The notes: generated by a model from the letters alone, not told the origin. 64,000 bases of DNA from CBDDGJ01 sp965227805 (GCA_965227805.1 CBDDGJ010000003.1:992001-1056000); one strand, 5' to 3'. Counted from the first letter of the stretch, positions 19,221-28,203 are shown. Numbers and translations are program-made.

Positions 19221-19871
19221 CTATCTTAAACTTGCGCGTAATGAGGCAGCAATTACAAAGGGTGATAGCATAAAAGCGGCCAGGCTAAACAGGGCTAATA
19301 TAGAAATATTCATCCATGGTGCGGGGCTTGTTATGCTGGTGCTGCCAAAAATAATAAGCGGCACATAAAGCGGCATGGTAATGAGGGCGCCAAATAATGC
19401 GCCGCGTTTTATGCTGACGGCAATCGCCGCACCTATGCCGCCCAAACAGGCCAATGCTGGTATTGCGCTTATCATGCTCATCAGCATAAGGGGCATCGTC
19501 TCTATGGTGATATTGAGCAAAATGCCGCCAATACTGACGCTCGCAATAAGCGGCAGAATAATGCTGAGGCAGTGCGCGCATAATTTTGCGATAATTATCG
19601 TTTCAAGCGGCATATTGATGAGCATGAGTTGATCGAGTGTGCCATCTTCATAATCCTCCTGAAACATAGAGTCGAGTGAAAGCAAAAGGCTAAGCAATAA
19701 GGCAACCCATAATAAGCCGGGCGCGAGCTTTTTAAGCAGGCTGATTTCGGCACCAACACCAAAGGGCAGGAGGCTTATGGCAATAAAGAAAAATATGATA
19801 GATAGCATGATGCGCCCTTGCTTGTGCATAAGCTGCAATGTGTGCTGGATAAGGGCGAGGAAAATTGTCAT
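19221..19871 (-). CDS. ccmB: haem exporter membrane subunit CcmB
   Basis: 216 residues from the ATG at 19871, the family length; longer frames would run into ccmA. Six hydrophobic helices and the segment LDSMFQEDYEDGTLDQL, a CcmB hallmark, are visible. It is the membrane subunit of the CcmAB ATPase. A GGGG lies before the start and the gap to ccmA is ten bases. Confidence 0.92.
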   Translation of the reverse strand: MTIFLALIQHTLQLMHKQGRIMLSIIFFFIAISLLPFGVGAEISLLKKLAPGLLWVALLLSLLLSLDSMFQEDYEDGTLDQLMLINMPLETIIIAKLCAHCLSIILPLIASVSIGGILLNITIETMPLMLMSMISAIPALACLGGIGAAIAVSIKRGALFGALITMPLYVPLIIFGSTSITSPAPWMNISILALFSLAAFMLSPFVIAASLRASLR

Positions 19872-19881
19872 AAAATGCCCC

Positions 19882-20508
19882 TCAATCCAAATGAAATTCA
19901 TCTGGTGCAAAGCGCAAAGTCTCATGGCTCGCCGCAATCAAAATCCCCCCTGCCGCTAGATGCGCGGTGGCTTGGTCATGTAGGCGTTTTTTGCCTTGCG
20001 CATCCAGGGCGGTTAGGGGTTCATCCAGCAACCATATTTGTCGTGGCGCAAGCCAGAGGCGCGCAAGGGAGAGGCGGCGTTTTTGTCCGGCAGATAAATC
20101 GCTCACACGGCTTTCATGAAATGCGCCAAGCCCGCCTTTGTCAATCGCTGACTTTATTTCGGTTTTATCGGCTTTGCTTTGAAAAATCGCCGCAAAAAAT
20201 TGCATGGTCTGCCACACATTTAATTGCGGTTTAAGTCCGTCCTGGTGTCCAATATAATGACATTGTGCGGCTAAATTTGTGCTGCCGGTGAATGTAATCT
20301 CACCCTTATAGGGGCGAAGTAAGCCAGCAATAAGGCGCAAAAGCGACGTTTTGCCCGCCCCGTTTTTGCCGCGCAGCGTAAGAGCCGTGCCAGCCTTTAC
20401 CTCCAGACTTATATCCGTAAATATTTCATATATGCCGCGCCGGCATGATAGTTGCATAAGACGTATTATATTTTCATCATTAAATTTTTGTGCGGGGTCT
20501 ATTGTCAT
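19882..20508 (-). CDS. ccmA: haem exporter ATPase CcmA
   Basis: About 208 residues. Walker A GKNGAGKTSLLRL, signature LSAGQKRRLSLAR, Walker B IWLLDEP and the switch histidine ASHET are intact. It energises CcmB in cytochrome c maturation. Start choice is weak: the ATG at 20508 lies in a CATG palindrome shared with an ATG on the opposite strand, an upstream ATG exists at 20547 and a downstream one at 20457, and none has a good ribosome site. It diverges from acnA, a common alphaproteobacterial arrangement. Confidence 0.92.
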   Translation of the reverse strand: MTIDPAQKFNDENIIRLMQLSCRRGIYEIFTDISLEVKAGTALTLRGKNGAGKTSLLRLIAGLLRPYKGEITFTGSTNLAAQCHYIGHQDGLKPQLNVWQTMQFFAAIFQSKADKTEIKSAIDKGGLGAFHESRVSDLSAGQKRRLSLARLWLAPRQIWLLDEPLTALDAQGKKRLHDQATAHLAAGGILIAASHETLRFAPDEFHLD

Positions 20509-20546
20509 GCTTAAAAACTTTTTTTCAAAATCACTATCCAATAGCA

Positions 20547-20575
20547 TAGATTTTTTATCTAAAAAACAGTATAGT
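20547..20575 (+). promoter_or_regulatory. possible acnA promoter
   Basis: A -10-like TATAGT at 20570-20575 lies 17 bases after a weak -35-like TAGATT at 20547-20552. If used, it leaves a 5' leader of about 235 bases before the acnA start at 20819. Confidence 0.3.
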
Positions 20576-20818
20576 CATGCCGCATCCCGTGTGGAGCAAA
20601 AAATAATAACCGTGAATCATGATGCCGCACCCGCGCCAGAGCAACCCAAGGCGGTGAAGACAGAAAAGGCAGAAAAGGCAAATAAGGCAGAAAATGTCAT
20701 TCAACTTGAAGCGCATATGCCTAAACCACAGCCGCAAAATATGAATGTGGCAGTGGCGCAAAAACCGCTAAAAGCGAAAAAAAACAAACAGTGTAAGGGT
20801 AAGGAGGAGCCTGAAATT

Positions 20819-23593
20819 ATGTCGCAACGTAAACCAACCGTCAAAAAAGTGACAAAAAAATCTACAGCAAACAAAACGGATAGTCAAAAAATGACATCAT
20901 CCGGACACCCCAATAGTTTTAAGGCGCGCAAAACCCTTAAAGTCGGCAATAAAAGCTATGTATATTATAGTCTAAAGGCCGCCGAGAAAAATGGATTGGA
21001 CGGTATTTCAGCACTGCCTTATTCGATGAAAATTTTGCTGGAAAATCTATTGCGGCACGAAGATGGCACCACGGTTACAGCGGCAGATATTAAAGCGGTG
21101 AAACAATGGATGACACGGCGTAAATCCACCCGCGAGATTGCGTATCGCCCGGCGCGGGTTTTAATGCAAGACTTCACCGGCGTGCCCGCTGTGGTGGATT
21201 TGGCCACAATGCGTAACGCCATGCAAGATATTGATGGCAATCCACAAAAAATCAACCCCCTCACACCGGTTGATTTGGTGATCGACCATTCGGTTATGGT
21301 GGATAATTTCGGCACCGCCAAGGCGTTAAAACAAAATGTCGCGTTGGAATATGAGCGCAATAAAGAACGCTATGAGTTTTTACGCTGGGGCGCGCAAGCC
21401 TTTGAAAACTTCCGTGTTGTGCCGCCAGGAACAGGCATTTGCCATCAGGTTAATTTGGAGTATCTGGCCCAAACTGTCTGGACGCGCAAAGAAAAACAAG
21501 ATGGCAAAACGGTAACACTGGCTTACCCCGATACATTGGTTGGCACAGATAGCCATACGACAATGGTCAATGGCCTTTCTGTTTTGGGGTGGGGCGTTGG
21601 CGGTATTGAGGCCGAGGCGGCAATGCTCGGACAACCCATATCCATGCTTTTGCCCGAAGTGGTGGGCTTTAAGCTCACTGGTAAATTACCCGAAGGGGCA
21701 ACAGCAACAGATTTGGTTTTGACCATTGTTGAAATGCTCCGCAAAAAAGGCGTGGTGGGTAAATTTGTCGAATTTTACGGGGCAGGACTGGATAATCTAT
21801 CTTTGGAAGACCAAGCCACAATCGCCAATATGGCGCCTGAATATGGCGCAACATGCGGCTTTTTCCCGATTGATTCGGATACGCTGTCTTATATGAAAGC
21901 AACGGGACGTAAAAAAGCCACCATTGATTTGATCGAAAAATATGCCAAAGCACAAGGCATGTATCGCACCCGCGCGAGCAAAGATCCGGTCTTTACGTCA
22001 AGCCTGTCATTGGATTTGAACAAAGTGCGCCCGAGCCTTTCCGGCCCCAAACGTCCGCAAGATCGGGTTTTGCTTGGTGGCATGCCAGAAAATTTTGCCC
22101 AAACGCTAAAAGATCAAAAAATCAATCAAAATGTGAGTAAGCAGCGTCATACGATTAAAGGCGAAACTTATGATTTGGGGCATGGTGATGTGGTGATTGC
22201 GGCCATTACGTCTTGCACCAATACATCTAACCCCAGCGTTATGTTGGGGGCGGGGCTTGTTGCGCGCAATGCACTGGCTAAGGGGTTGCAAGTTAAACCA
22301 TGGGTTAAAACCTCGCTCGCACCGGGTTCGCAAGTGGTGAGCGCGTATCTTAAAGCCTCGGGTTTACAAAACCCCCTTAACCGTTTGGGCTTTAACATTG
22401 TAGGCTATGGTTGCACAACTTGTATTGGTAATTCCGGCCCACTACCGGCACCAATTTCGCACGCCGTAAACGAAAATGATCTGGTTGTGACGTCGGTTTT
22501 ATCGGGCAATCGGAACTTCGAAGGGCGTGTGAGCCCGGATGTGCGGGCAAATTATCTGGCATCGCCTATGTTAGTGGTGGCCTATGCGCTGGCCGGTTCG
22601 GTGAATATCAATTTAGAAACCGAGCCATTGGGGCATGATAAAAAGGGTCATCCGGTTTATTTGCGCGATATTTGGCCAAGCAATAAAGAAATCGCCGAAA
22701 CTGTGCGTAAATGTGTAAAACCGCAAATGTTCCGCAGCCGTTATGCCGATGTGTTTAAGGGCGATACGCAATGGCGTAAAATTAAAGCCGGAAGCGGTGA
22801 AACATTTAGCTGGGATAAAAAATCCACCTATGTGCAAAAACCAATATTTTTTGATGGGCTAAGCAAAGAACCCAGTGCATTAAAGCCGATTGAGAATGCA
22901 CGTATTCTTGCACTTTTGGGTGATAGCATTACCACGGATCATATTTCGCCTGCCGGCGCGATTAAGGCCGATAGCCCAGCAGGAAAATATTTGACGACGC
23001 ATAAGGTAAAACAACTGGATTTTAATTCCTATGGCGCACGGCGCGGTAATCATGAAGTGATGATGCGTGGCACATTTGCCAATATTCGTATTCGTAACCA
23101 TATGGCACCGGGCACAGAAGGCGGCTGGACAAGCCTGCAGCCCGAAGGCAAAATCATGTCGATTTATGATGCGGCCATGGCCTATGCAAAAACCGAAACC
23201 CCATTGGTGGTTTTTGCCGGTAAAGAATATGGCACTGGTTCTAGCCGCGATTGGGCGGCTAAGGGCACGCGCCTATTGGGGGTGCGTGCCGTCATTGCCG
23301 AGAGCTTTGAGCGGATTCATCGCTCTAACTTGGTCGGCATGGGGGTTGCGCCTTTGCAATTTACTGGCGATATGAGTTGGCAAGATTTAAATCTGAAGGG
23401 CACCGAAACCATTACGATTGCCGGCTTTGACGGGGTGATAAAGCCGCGTCAAAAACTCAGCATGTCTGTGACTTATGAAAATGGGACGCAAAAAAATATA
23501 GACATGCTAAGCCGTATTGATACGCAAGATGAAGTGGATTATTTCATGAATGGCGGCATTTTGCATTATGTATTGCGTATGCTTGCTGCGTAA
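20819..23593 (+). CDS. acnA: aconitate hydratase A
   Basis: 924 residues. [4Fe-4S] ligands lie in ITSCTNTSNPSVM and GYGCTTCIGNSGP; the substrate motifs LVGTDSHTTMVNGLSV and the late YGTGSSRDWAAKG are intact. It isomerises citrate and isocitrate. The ATG at 20819 is chosen because AAGGAGGAG (20801-20809) lies just upstream; it adds a 24-residue Lys/Thr-rich tail before the normal family start near 20891. The frame stays open upstream as far as 20351, discussed as a finding. A strong terminator follows. Confidence 0.95.
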   Translation: MSQRKPTVKKVTKKSTANKTDSQKMTSSGHPNSFKARKTLKVGNKSYVYYSLKAAEKNGLDGISALPYSMKILLENLLRHEDGTTVTAADIKAVKQWMTRRKSTREIAYRPARVLMQDFTGVPAVVDLATMRNAMQDIDGNPQKINPLTPVDLVIDHSVMVDNFGTAKALKQNVALEYERNKERYEFLRWGAQAFENFRVVPPGTGICHQVNLEYLAQTVWTRKEKQDGKTVTLAYPDTLVGTDSHTTMVNGLSVLGWGVGGIEAEAAMLGQPISMLLPEVVGFKLTGKLPEGATATDLVLTIVEMLRKKGVVGKFVEFYGAGLDNLSLEDQATIANMAPEYGATCGFFPIDSDTLSYMKATGRKKATIDLIEKYAKAQGMYRTRASKDPVFTSSLSLDLNKVRPSLSGPKRPQDRVLLGGMPENFAQTLKDQKINQNVSKQRHTIKGETYDLGHGDVVIAAITSCTNTSNPSVMLGAGLVARNALAKGLQVKPWVKTSLAPGSQVVSAYLKASGLQNPLNRLGFNIVGYGCTTCIGNSGPLPAPISHAVNENDLVVTSVLSGNRNFEGRVSPDVRANYLASPMLVVAYALAGSVNINLETEPLGHDKKGHPVYLRDIWPSNKEIAETVRKCVKPQMFRSRYADVFKGDTQWRKIKAGSGETFSWDKKSTYVQKPIFFDGLSKEPSALKPIENARILALLGDSITTDHISPAGAIKADSPAGKYLTTHKVKQLDFNSYGARRGNHEVMMRGTFANIRIRNHMAPGTEGGWTSLQPEGKIMSIYDAAMAYAKTETPLVVFAGKEYGTGSSRDWAAKGTRLLGVRAVIAESFERIHRSNLVGMGVAPLQFTGDMSWQDLNLKGTETITIAGFDGVIKPRQKLSMSVTYENGTQKNIDMLSRIDTQDEVDYFMNGGILHYVLRMLAA

Positions 23594-23617
23594 AAATAGC
23601 AGCAGCTTTATGAATAT

Positions 23618-23654
23618 GCGCGCGGCGGTCTATAGACTTACCGCGCGCTTTTTT
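23618..23654 (+). terminator. rho-independent terminator after acnA
   Basis: GCGCGCGG at 23618-23625 pairs perfectly with CCGCGCGC at 23641-23648 and is followed by six or more T residues. Confidence 0.88.
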
Positions 23655-23697
23655 ATATGTTGATAAATAAAGGCTAAACATAAAACGGGATCATTTC

Positions 23698-24864
23698 ATG
23701 AAATTTACAGTTGTCGGCACGGGTTATGTGGGGCTTTCTAATGCGGTTTTGCTGGCACAACATTATGATGTTACAGCGTTAGATATAGATGAACACCGTA
23801 TTGATAAAATCAATCAGCGCGTATCGCCCATTCGCGATGCGGATATTGAAGCATTTTTCAAAAATAAAACGCTTAACCTCACCGCTACGCTGGATAAGCA
23901 AAAAGCCTATGAGGGGACTGATTTTGTGATCATCGCCACGCCTACAGATTATGATCAGGAAAATAATTATTTCAATACAGATAGTGTAGATCAAGTGGTT
24001 GCAGATATTGTGCAGTTTAATCCGCATGCAGTGATTGTCATTCGCTCTACCGTGCCGGTCGGGCACACAGATAAGTTGCGTGAAAAAACAGGCGCAAAGC
24101 ATTTATTTTTTGCACCTGAGTTTTTGCGCGAAGGCGCCGCCCTTTATGATAATTTGCACCCATCGCGCATTGTGGTTGGCGGCGATAGCGCGCTGGCGAA
24201 AAAATTCGCGTTTGCTTTGCAGCATTGCGCCCAAAAAACTGATGTGCCGGTGCTCTTTACCGGGGCGAGCGAAGCCGAAGCGATTAAATTATTCGCCAAT
24301 ACATATTTGGCAATGCGGGTCGCCTTTTTTAATGAGCTTGATTCTTATGCAGAGGCACATGGGCTTGCCGCGCGCGAGATTATTGATGGTGTATGTTTGG
24401 ACACACGTATTGGTGATTTTTACAATAATCCGTCATTTGGCTATGGCGGCTATTGTCTGCCCAAAGACACAAAGCAGCTTTTGGCGAATTATGAACACGT
24501 GCCCAATGAGTTGATTCGCGCCATTGTTGATGCCAATCGCACGCGCAAGGATTTTATTGCCGATGCGATTTTACGCCACAACCCCCAAACCGTAGGGGTC
24601 TATCTTTTGGCGATGAAAACGGGGTCGGATAATTTTCGTTCATCGGCCATTCAAGGCATTATGAAACGCATAAAAGCAAAGGGTATTGAGGTGATTGTCT
24701 ATGAACCAGCCTTAAAGGAAAACCATTTTTTTAATTCGGAAGTATTGACCGATTTGGCACAATTCAAACAGCGGGCGGACATTATCATTACCAACCGGAT
24801 GGATGAGGATTTGGCGGATGTCGTTGACAAGGTTTATACACGTGATTTATTCGGCACAGTGTAA
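23698..24864 (+). CDS. ugd: UDP-glucose 6-dehydrogenase
   Basis: 388 residues. The N-terminal NAD site is VVGTGYVGLSNAV, followed by IATPTDYD, RSTVPVGHTDKLR and APEFLREG; the catalytic cysteine is in FGYGGYCLPKDT near residue 253. It oxidises UDP-glucose to UDP-glucuronate, although other nucleotide sugars cannot be excluded. Family members of this length are the short bacterial Ugd type. It stands alone between the acnA terminator and an SDR gene, so no polysaccharide cluster supports a more specific role. Confidence 0.88.
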   Translation: MKFTVVGTGYVGLSNAVLLAQHYDVTALDIDEHRIDKINQRVSPIRDADIEAFFKNKTLNLTATLDKQKAYEGTDFVIIATPTDYDQENNYFNTDSVDQVVADIVQFNPHAVIVIRSTVPVGHTDKLREKTGAKHLFFAPEFLREGAALYDNLHPSRIVVGGDSALAKKFAFALQHCAQKTDVPVLFTGASEAEAIKLFANTYLAMRVAFFNELDSYAEAHGLAAREIIDGVCLDTRIGDFYNNPSFGYGGYCLPKDTKQLLANYEHVPNELIRAIVDANRTRKDFIADAILRHNPQTVGVYLLAMKTGSDNFRSSAIQGIMKRIKAKGIEVIVYEPALKENHFFNSEVLTDLAQFKQRADIIITNRMDEDLADVVDKVYTRDLFGTV

Positions 24865-24869
24865 ATGGC

Positions 24870-24901
24870 TTGACAGCGCCGCTATTTATGGCCTTTATGC
24901 A
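24870..24901 (+). promoter_or_regulatory. possible promoter of the SDR gene
   Basis: A perfect TTGACA (24870-24875) is followed about 18-20 bases later by weak -10-like sequence TTTATG/TATGCA. It fits a separate promoter in the 67-base gap after ugd. Confidence 0.35.
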
Positions 24902-24931
24902 TAGGCTAAAACTATAAGAAGGAGAGGTTTT

Positions 24932-25714
24932 ATGGAGTTAAATTCTAATATTACAGCAATCGTTACAGGTGGTGCATCCGGTTTAGGGGCAGCGACAGTG
25001 CGCTTATTGGCCAGCAAGGGTGTGAAATGCGGTATTTTCGACCTGAATGAAGAAGCCGGCCAAAAAATTGCTGAAGAGGTTGGCGGTGCGTTTGCCAAGG
25101 TAAATGTAACCAGTGAAGAAGACGTTGATGCAGGCTTTGCTGAAATTCGTGGTAAATTGGGACAAGAGCGCATTTTGGTAAATTGTGCCGGCACAGGTAA
25201 TGCGGTTAAAACCGCATCGCGCGACAAAGAAACCGGCGAGATTAAACATTTTCCGCTTGATGCCTTTAATCTCATCATTCAAATCAATCTGGTCGGCACA
25301 TTTCGGTGCATTGCAAAATCTGCTGCTGGTATGATGACGCTTGACCCGCTGCCATGTGGCGATCGTGGTGCCATGGTCAATACAGCATCGGTTGCCGGTG
25401 AAGACGGGCAAATCGGCCAGGCCTCTTATTCGGCCTCCAAAGCAGGTGTGATCGGCATGACATTGCCTATCGCGCGGGATTTATCGCGCGAAGGCATTCG
25501 GGTCAATACGATTTTGCCGGGTATTTTTGATACACCCTTGCTTGCTGGTGCACCGGAAAATGTGCGCCAGGCATTGGGGGCACAAGTGCCTTATCCCTCA
25601 CGCTTGGGCCAGCCAGAAGAATATGCCAAACTTGCCTGCCTTATGTGCGAGCTTAATTATTTTAATGGTGAGGATGTGCGCCTTGATGGGGCAATTCGTA
25701 TGGCACCACGCTAA
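24932..25714 (+). CDS. short-chain dehydrogenase, 3-hydroxyacyl-CoA dehydrogenase type 2-like
   Basis: 260 residues. Cofactor motif TGGASGLGAAT near residue 12, NCAG near 87, serine in NTASVAGEDGQIGQ and the catalytic YSASK near 166. The acidic residue in FDLNEEAG predicts NAD preference. The overall pattern (PYPSRLGQPEEYA, long insertion after NCAGTGNA) resembles HSD17B10-like 3-hydroxyacyl-CoA dehydrogenases of fatty-acid or branched-chain amino-acid oxidation. The ribosome site AAGGAGAGG is strong. The substrate is inferred from family resemblance only. Confidence 0.85.
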   Translation: MELNSNITAIVTGGASGLGAATVRLLASKGVKCGIFDLNEEAGQKIAEEVGGAFAKVNVTSEEDVDAGFAEIRGKLGQERILVNCAGTGNAVKTASRDKETGEIKHFPLDAFNLIIQINLVGTFRCIAKSAAGMMTLDPLPCGDRGAMVNTASVAGEDGQIGQASYSASKAGVIGMTLPIARDLSREGIRVNTILPGIFDTPLLAGAPENVRQALGAQVPYPSRLGQPEEYAKLACLMCELNYFNGEDVRLDGAIRMAPR

Positions 25715-26124
25715 AATTTAAGCGTTACACTAGGTATATAAAGATTACGCGCGTCTGCGACATATAAGTCGTAACTAGAATTGGCTTTTGTCAAGCGGTG
25801 GGTCTTGTCTGAACATATCAGAAAACTAGCCATAGTGGCGCGTGAACCTAAACACGTTAGGGCAACACTTTTCATAGGTGTATATAAACTATAGCTGGAA
25901 ACCGGTAAAAAAGTTGCAAAAAAGGTAACAAATAAGTTTTTAGAAAAGCCATTTAGTGGAGCCATTACATAGCATAGATAACTGGCTTTCTGATAAGCGA
26001 GCCTGAGTTTATGAGGTTCTACGCTAGTAAAACCAATAGGAATGAAATCATAAATACAACTATTTTTAGGGGGGTTACCTATACCAAGAGCAGCAAATCA
26101 AACCAGCATAAGGCATTCCATCAT
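25711..26124 (-). pseudogene. interrupted open frame of unknown origin in a gene-poor stretch
   Basis: Between the SDR gene and the CsoR promoter (about 25715-26195) there is no convincing intact gene. On the minus strand an ATG at 26124 opens a frame that meets TGA at 26098-26100 after eight codons, then stays open for 129 codons to TAG at 25711-25713. The open part contains a hydrophobic stretch (KNLFVTFFATFLPV) and is rich in Tyr, Ser and Leu. I do not recognise it, and no ribosome site precedes any internal ATG. It could be a decayed gene or chance. Confidence 0.3.
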
Positions 26125-26195
26125 AAATCTTGCTTTTCTTGCGCGTAAGGTGATTCGTGGTGGTAACTATATATAATAATCATATATAGTAATTA

Positions 26196-26240
26196 TTGAC
26201 AAGATACCCCTTATGGGTATATACCCCCTATAGGTATATA
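26196..26240 (+). promoter_or_regulatory. CsoR-type promoter with two tandem operators
   Basis: TTGACA (26196-26201) and TATATA (26218-26223) with 16 bases between form a strong promoter. Overlapping it are two inverted repeats: ATACCC (26204-26209) with GGGTAT (26215-26220), and TATACC (26220-26225) with GGTATA (26233-26238). GC-tract palindromes of this shape are operators of the CsoR/RcnR/FrmR family, so the downstream regulator probably represses itself here. Confidence 0.75.
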
Positions 26241-26252
26241 GGAGATGAGTAA

Positions 26253-26519
26253 ATGCACCCATCGCATAAACACCATTTGGGAAAGTTAAACCGCATAAGC
26301 GGGCAAGTTGATGCAGTAAAACGCATGATTGAGGCGGAAAAATATTGCGTTGATATTATGATGCAAATTAAGGCCGCGCGCGCCGCGCTAAAGGCTGTGG
26401 AATTAGCCGTGCTTGAAACCCATATGCATGCGTGTCTGGATAAAGCGCATACCGGCAAGGCGAAGACACGTAATAAGCAAATCGGTGATATTATGGCGCT
26501 GCTCAAAAAATATGAATAG
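26253..26519 (+). CDS. CsoR-family metal-sensing repressor
   Basis: 88 residues, an all-helical DUF156 protein. Cys32, His57 and Cys61 (ETHMHAC) reproduce the Cys-His-Cys site that binds Cu(I) in CsoR, rather than the His-rich RcnR site or the FrmR set. Metal binding would release it from the operators just upstream. AGGAGA precedes the ATG. The next gene, a Cys-rich metal permease, starts nine bases after the stop and is the likely target. Confidence 0.85.
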   Translation: MHPSHKHHLGKLNRISGQVDAVKRMIEAEKYCVDIMMQIKAARAALKAVELAVLETHMHACLDKAHTGKAKTRNKQIGDIMALLKKYE

Positions 26520-26528
26520 GAGCAGCTA

Positions 26529-27617
26529 ATGAGCAAAACCCCAAGCTGCTGTGAACCATCAGAGCCAGAAACTGCGTCCTGCCATGCGCCAAAGGGGCGT
26601 GCGCGTATTGATATTTTATTTTGGGGGTCTTTGACTGGCGTAGGCTTTCTGTTTGCTCTGGCTGTGCTATCACCTGCATGGGTTATAGCTTATCCATGGC
26701 TAAATACAATGACACATACAGTGCATCAGATGATTTACGCCATGTGGTGGGGGGTGGTAATGGGTGTGCTATTTGTTGGGGTGCTTACGAAAATTCCACG
26801 CGATTTTATCATGGCCATATTAGGCCAGGGCGGCAGCATAACTGGCTTGTTGCGTGCCACCGGCGCAGGCGTTATGCTGGATTTATGTTCGCATGGCATT
26901 TTAATGGTGGCGGCGAAATTATATGAACGCGGCGCAAGTGCGGGGCAGATTATGGCTTTTCTTCTGGCCAGTCCATGGAATTCATTTTCGCTCACCCTTA
27001 TCCTTATCGGCCTGATTGGCCTTCACTGGACAGCCCTTTTCACTGTGCTGTCAATGGTCATTGCACTTAGCACAGGGTGGATTTTCGACCGGCTGGTTGC
27101 GTATAATATTTTACCTGCCAATCGGTATGAGATTGCTCATGATCCTGATTTTCGGTTCTGGTCTGAGGCAAAAGCGGGGCTAAAACAGGCATCATTTAAT
27201 ATCGCATTTTTTAGGGATATTCTTATTAGCGGCATAAAAGATTCTAAAATGGTGGTGCGCTGGTTGCTGTTCGGTATTTTATTGGCCGCGATTTTGCGCG
27301 CCCTGTTTGCACCAGAACAATTTGAGCAATTCTTCGGCCCGAGCTTGTTAGGTCTTTTGGTTACAGTTTTTGTGGCCACAATTTTGGAGGTGTGCTCTGA
27401 AGGTGCAACCCCCATTGCTGCGGATATTTTAACCCGTGCCAAAGCACCAGGAAACGGCTTTGCCTTTTTAATGGCCGGTGTGGCGACGGATTACACTGAA
27501 ATTATGGTGCTAAAAGATACGACCAAAAGCTGGCGGCTGGCTTTGTTCTTGCCGCTTATTACTGTGCCACAGGTCTTGCTTGTCGGCTGGCTTATCAATC
27601 GTTCGGTTAGTCTATAA
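26529..27617 (+). CDS. ArsP_1/DUF318-type metal efflux permease
   Basis: 362 residues with about eight to ten membrane helices. The N-terminus carries a Cys/His cluster (SCCEPSEPETASCHAP) ahead of the first helix, and conserved permease segments DLCSHGILMVAAKLYERG and LEVCSEGATPIAAD are present. This resembles the SO_0444-like copper/zinc efflux group of the DUF318 permeases. Coupling to a CsoR-type sensor suggests Cu(I) or a similar soft metal as substrate, an inference from context. It is the last gene of the two-gene operon. Confidence 0.8.
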   Translation: MSKTPSCCEPSEPETASCHAPKGRARIDILFWGSLTGVGFLFALAVLSPAWVIAYPWLNTMTHTVHQMIYAMWWGVVMGVLFVGVLTKIPRDFIMAILGQGGSITGLLRATGAGVMLDLCSHGILMVAAKLYERGASAGQIMAFLLASPWNSFSLTLILIGLIGLHWTALFTVLSMVIALSTGWIFDRLVAYNILPANRYEIAHDPDFRFWSEAKAGLKQASFNIAFFRDILISGIKDSKMVVRWLLFGILLAAILRALFAPEQFEQFFGPSLLGLLVTVFVATILEVCSEGATPIAADILTRAKAPGNGFAFLMAGVATDYTEIMVLKDTTKSWRLALFLPLITVPQVLLVGWLINRSVSL

Positions 27618-27721
27618 ATGGGGGGATAAGAAAATTATGCGCCGCTAAAGTGCAATTTGGTATAGTTATTGAATATGCTTTTCACAAATCGTTTAGTGTA
27701 TATGAAGGGCATTTCGAAAAG

Positions 27722-27946
27722 ATGAAATTTACCACATTGGGCGCATCGGGGCTTAAAGTTTCAAAAATTTGCTTTGGCTGTATGTCATTGGGTGATGTAG
27801 ATAATCCGGTGCATCCCTGGGCGGTGGGCGCGGAAGAAGGTCGCCGCCTTATCCGCATGGCACTGGAACATGGAATAAACTTTTTTGACACCGCCAATCT
27901 ATATAGTGGCGGCATGTCCGAAACGCATTTGGGCGGCGCGGCTTGA
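27722..27946 (+). pseudogene. aldo/keto reductase, truncated N-terminal remnant
   Basis: About 75 codons match the start of an aldo/keto reductase: TTLGASGLKVSKICFG, then GRRLIRMALEHGINFFDTA with the catalytic aspartate, and LYSGGMSE. The frame then degenerates to THLGGAA and stops, whereas an intact enzyme has about 320 residues including the catalytic Tyr, Lys and His. None of the remainder is found downstream, so the rest has been deleted. Confidence 0.75.
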
Positions 27947-28000
27947 TAATGATGTTTGCGTCTTGGATCTACAAAAATATATAACGCGGAGAGGATAAAA

Positions 28001-28203
28001 ATGAGTAACCAATATGATTTAGAAAAATTCCAAGAACAACTCAATGAAAAATTTTATCGGATCGAGGTATATCGTTAGAAGATTTAGAAGAATCTGACGT
28101 AGGATTAGTTCGCCAATTGAGTAATGAGATATTGGTAGCAAATGTGTCGCAACCAAAAGGAATGTGCAACGCTAAAACAAGAAAAACGGCTAACCAAATT
28201 TAG
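28001..28203 (+). pseudogene. small unknown gene broken by a frameshift
   Basis: A strong ribosome site GGAGAGG lies before an ATG at 28001. The first frame reads MSNQYDLEKFQEQLNEK and ends at 28077 or so; from about 28056 a second frame continues with LSDRGISLEDLEESDVGL to a TAG at 28201. Removing two T residues near 28053 would join them into one charged, helical protein of about 66 residues. I do not recognise it. It lies beside the truncated aldo/keto reductase, so this patch looks like a decay zone. Its end overlaps the crotonase gene tail-to-tail. Confidence 0.5.

Noticed and set aside
26253..26519. The small regulator as FrmR (formaldehyde) or RcnR (nickel/cobalt)
   Set aside because: The Cys32-His57-Cys61 set and the efflux-permease neighbour fit CsoR; no formaldehyde dehydrogenase or RcnA gene is adjacent.
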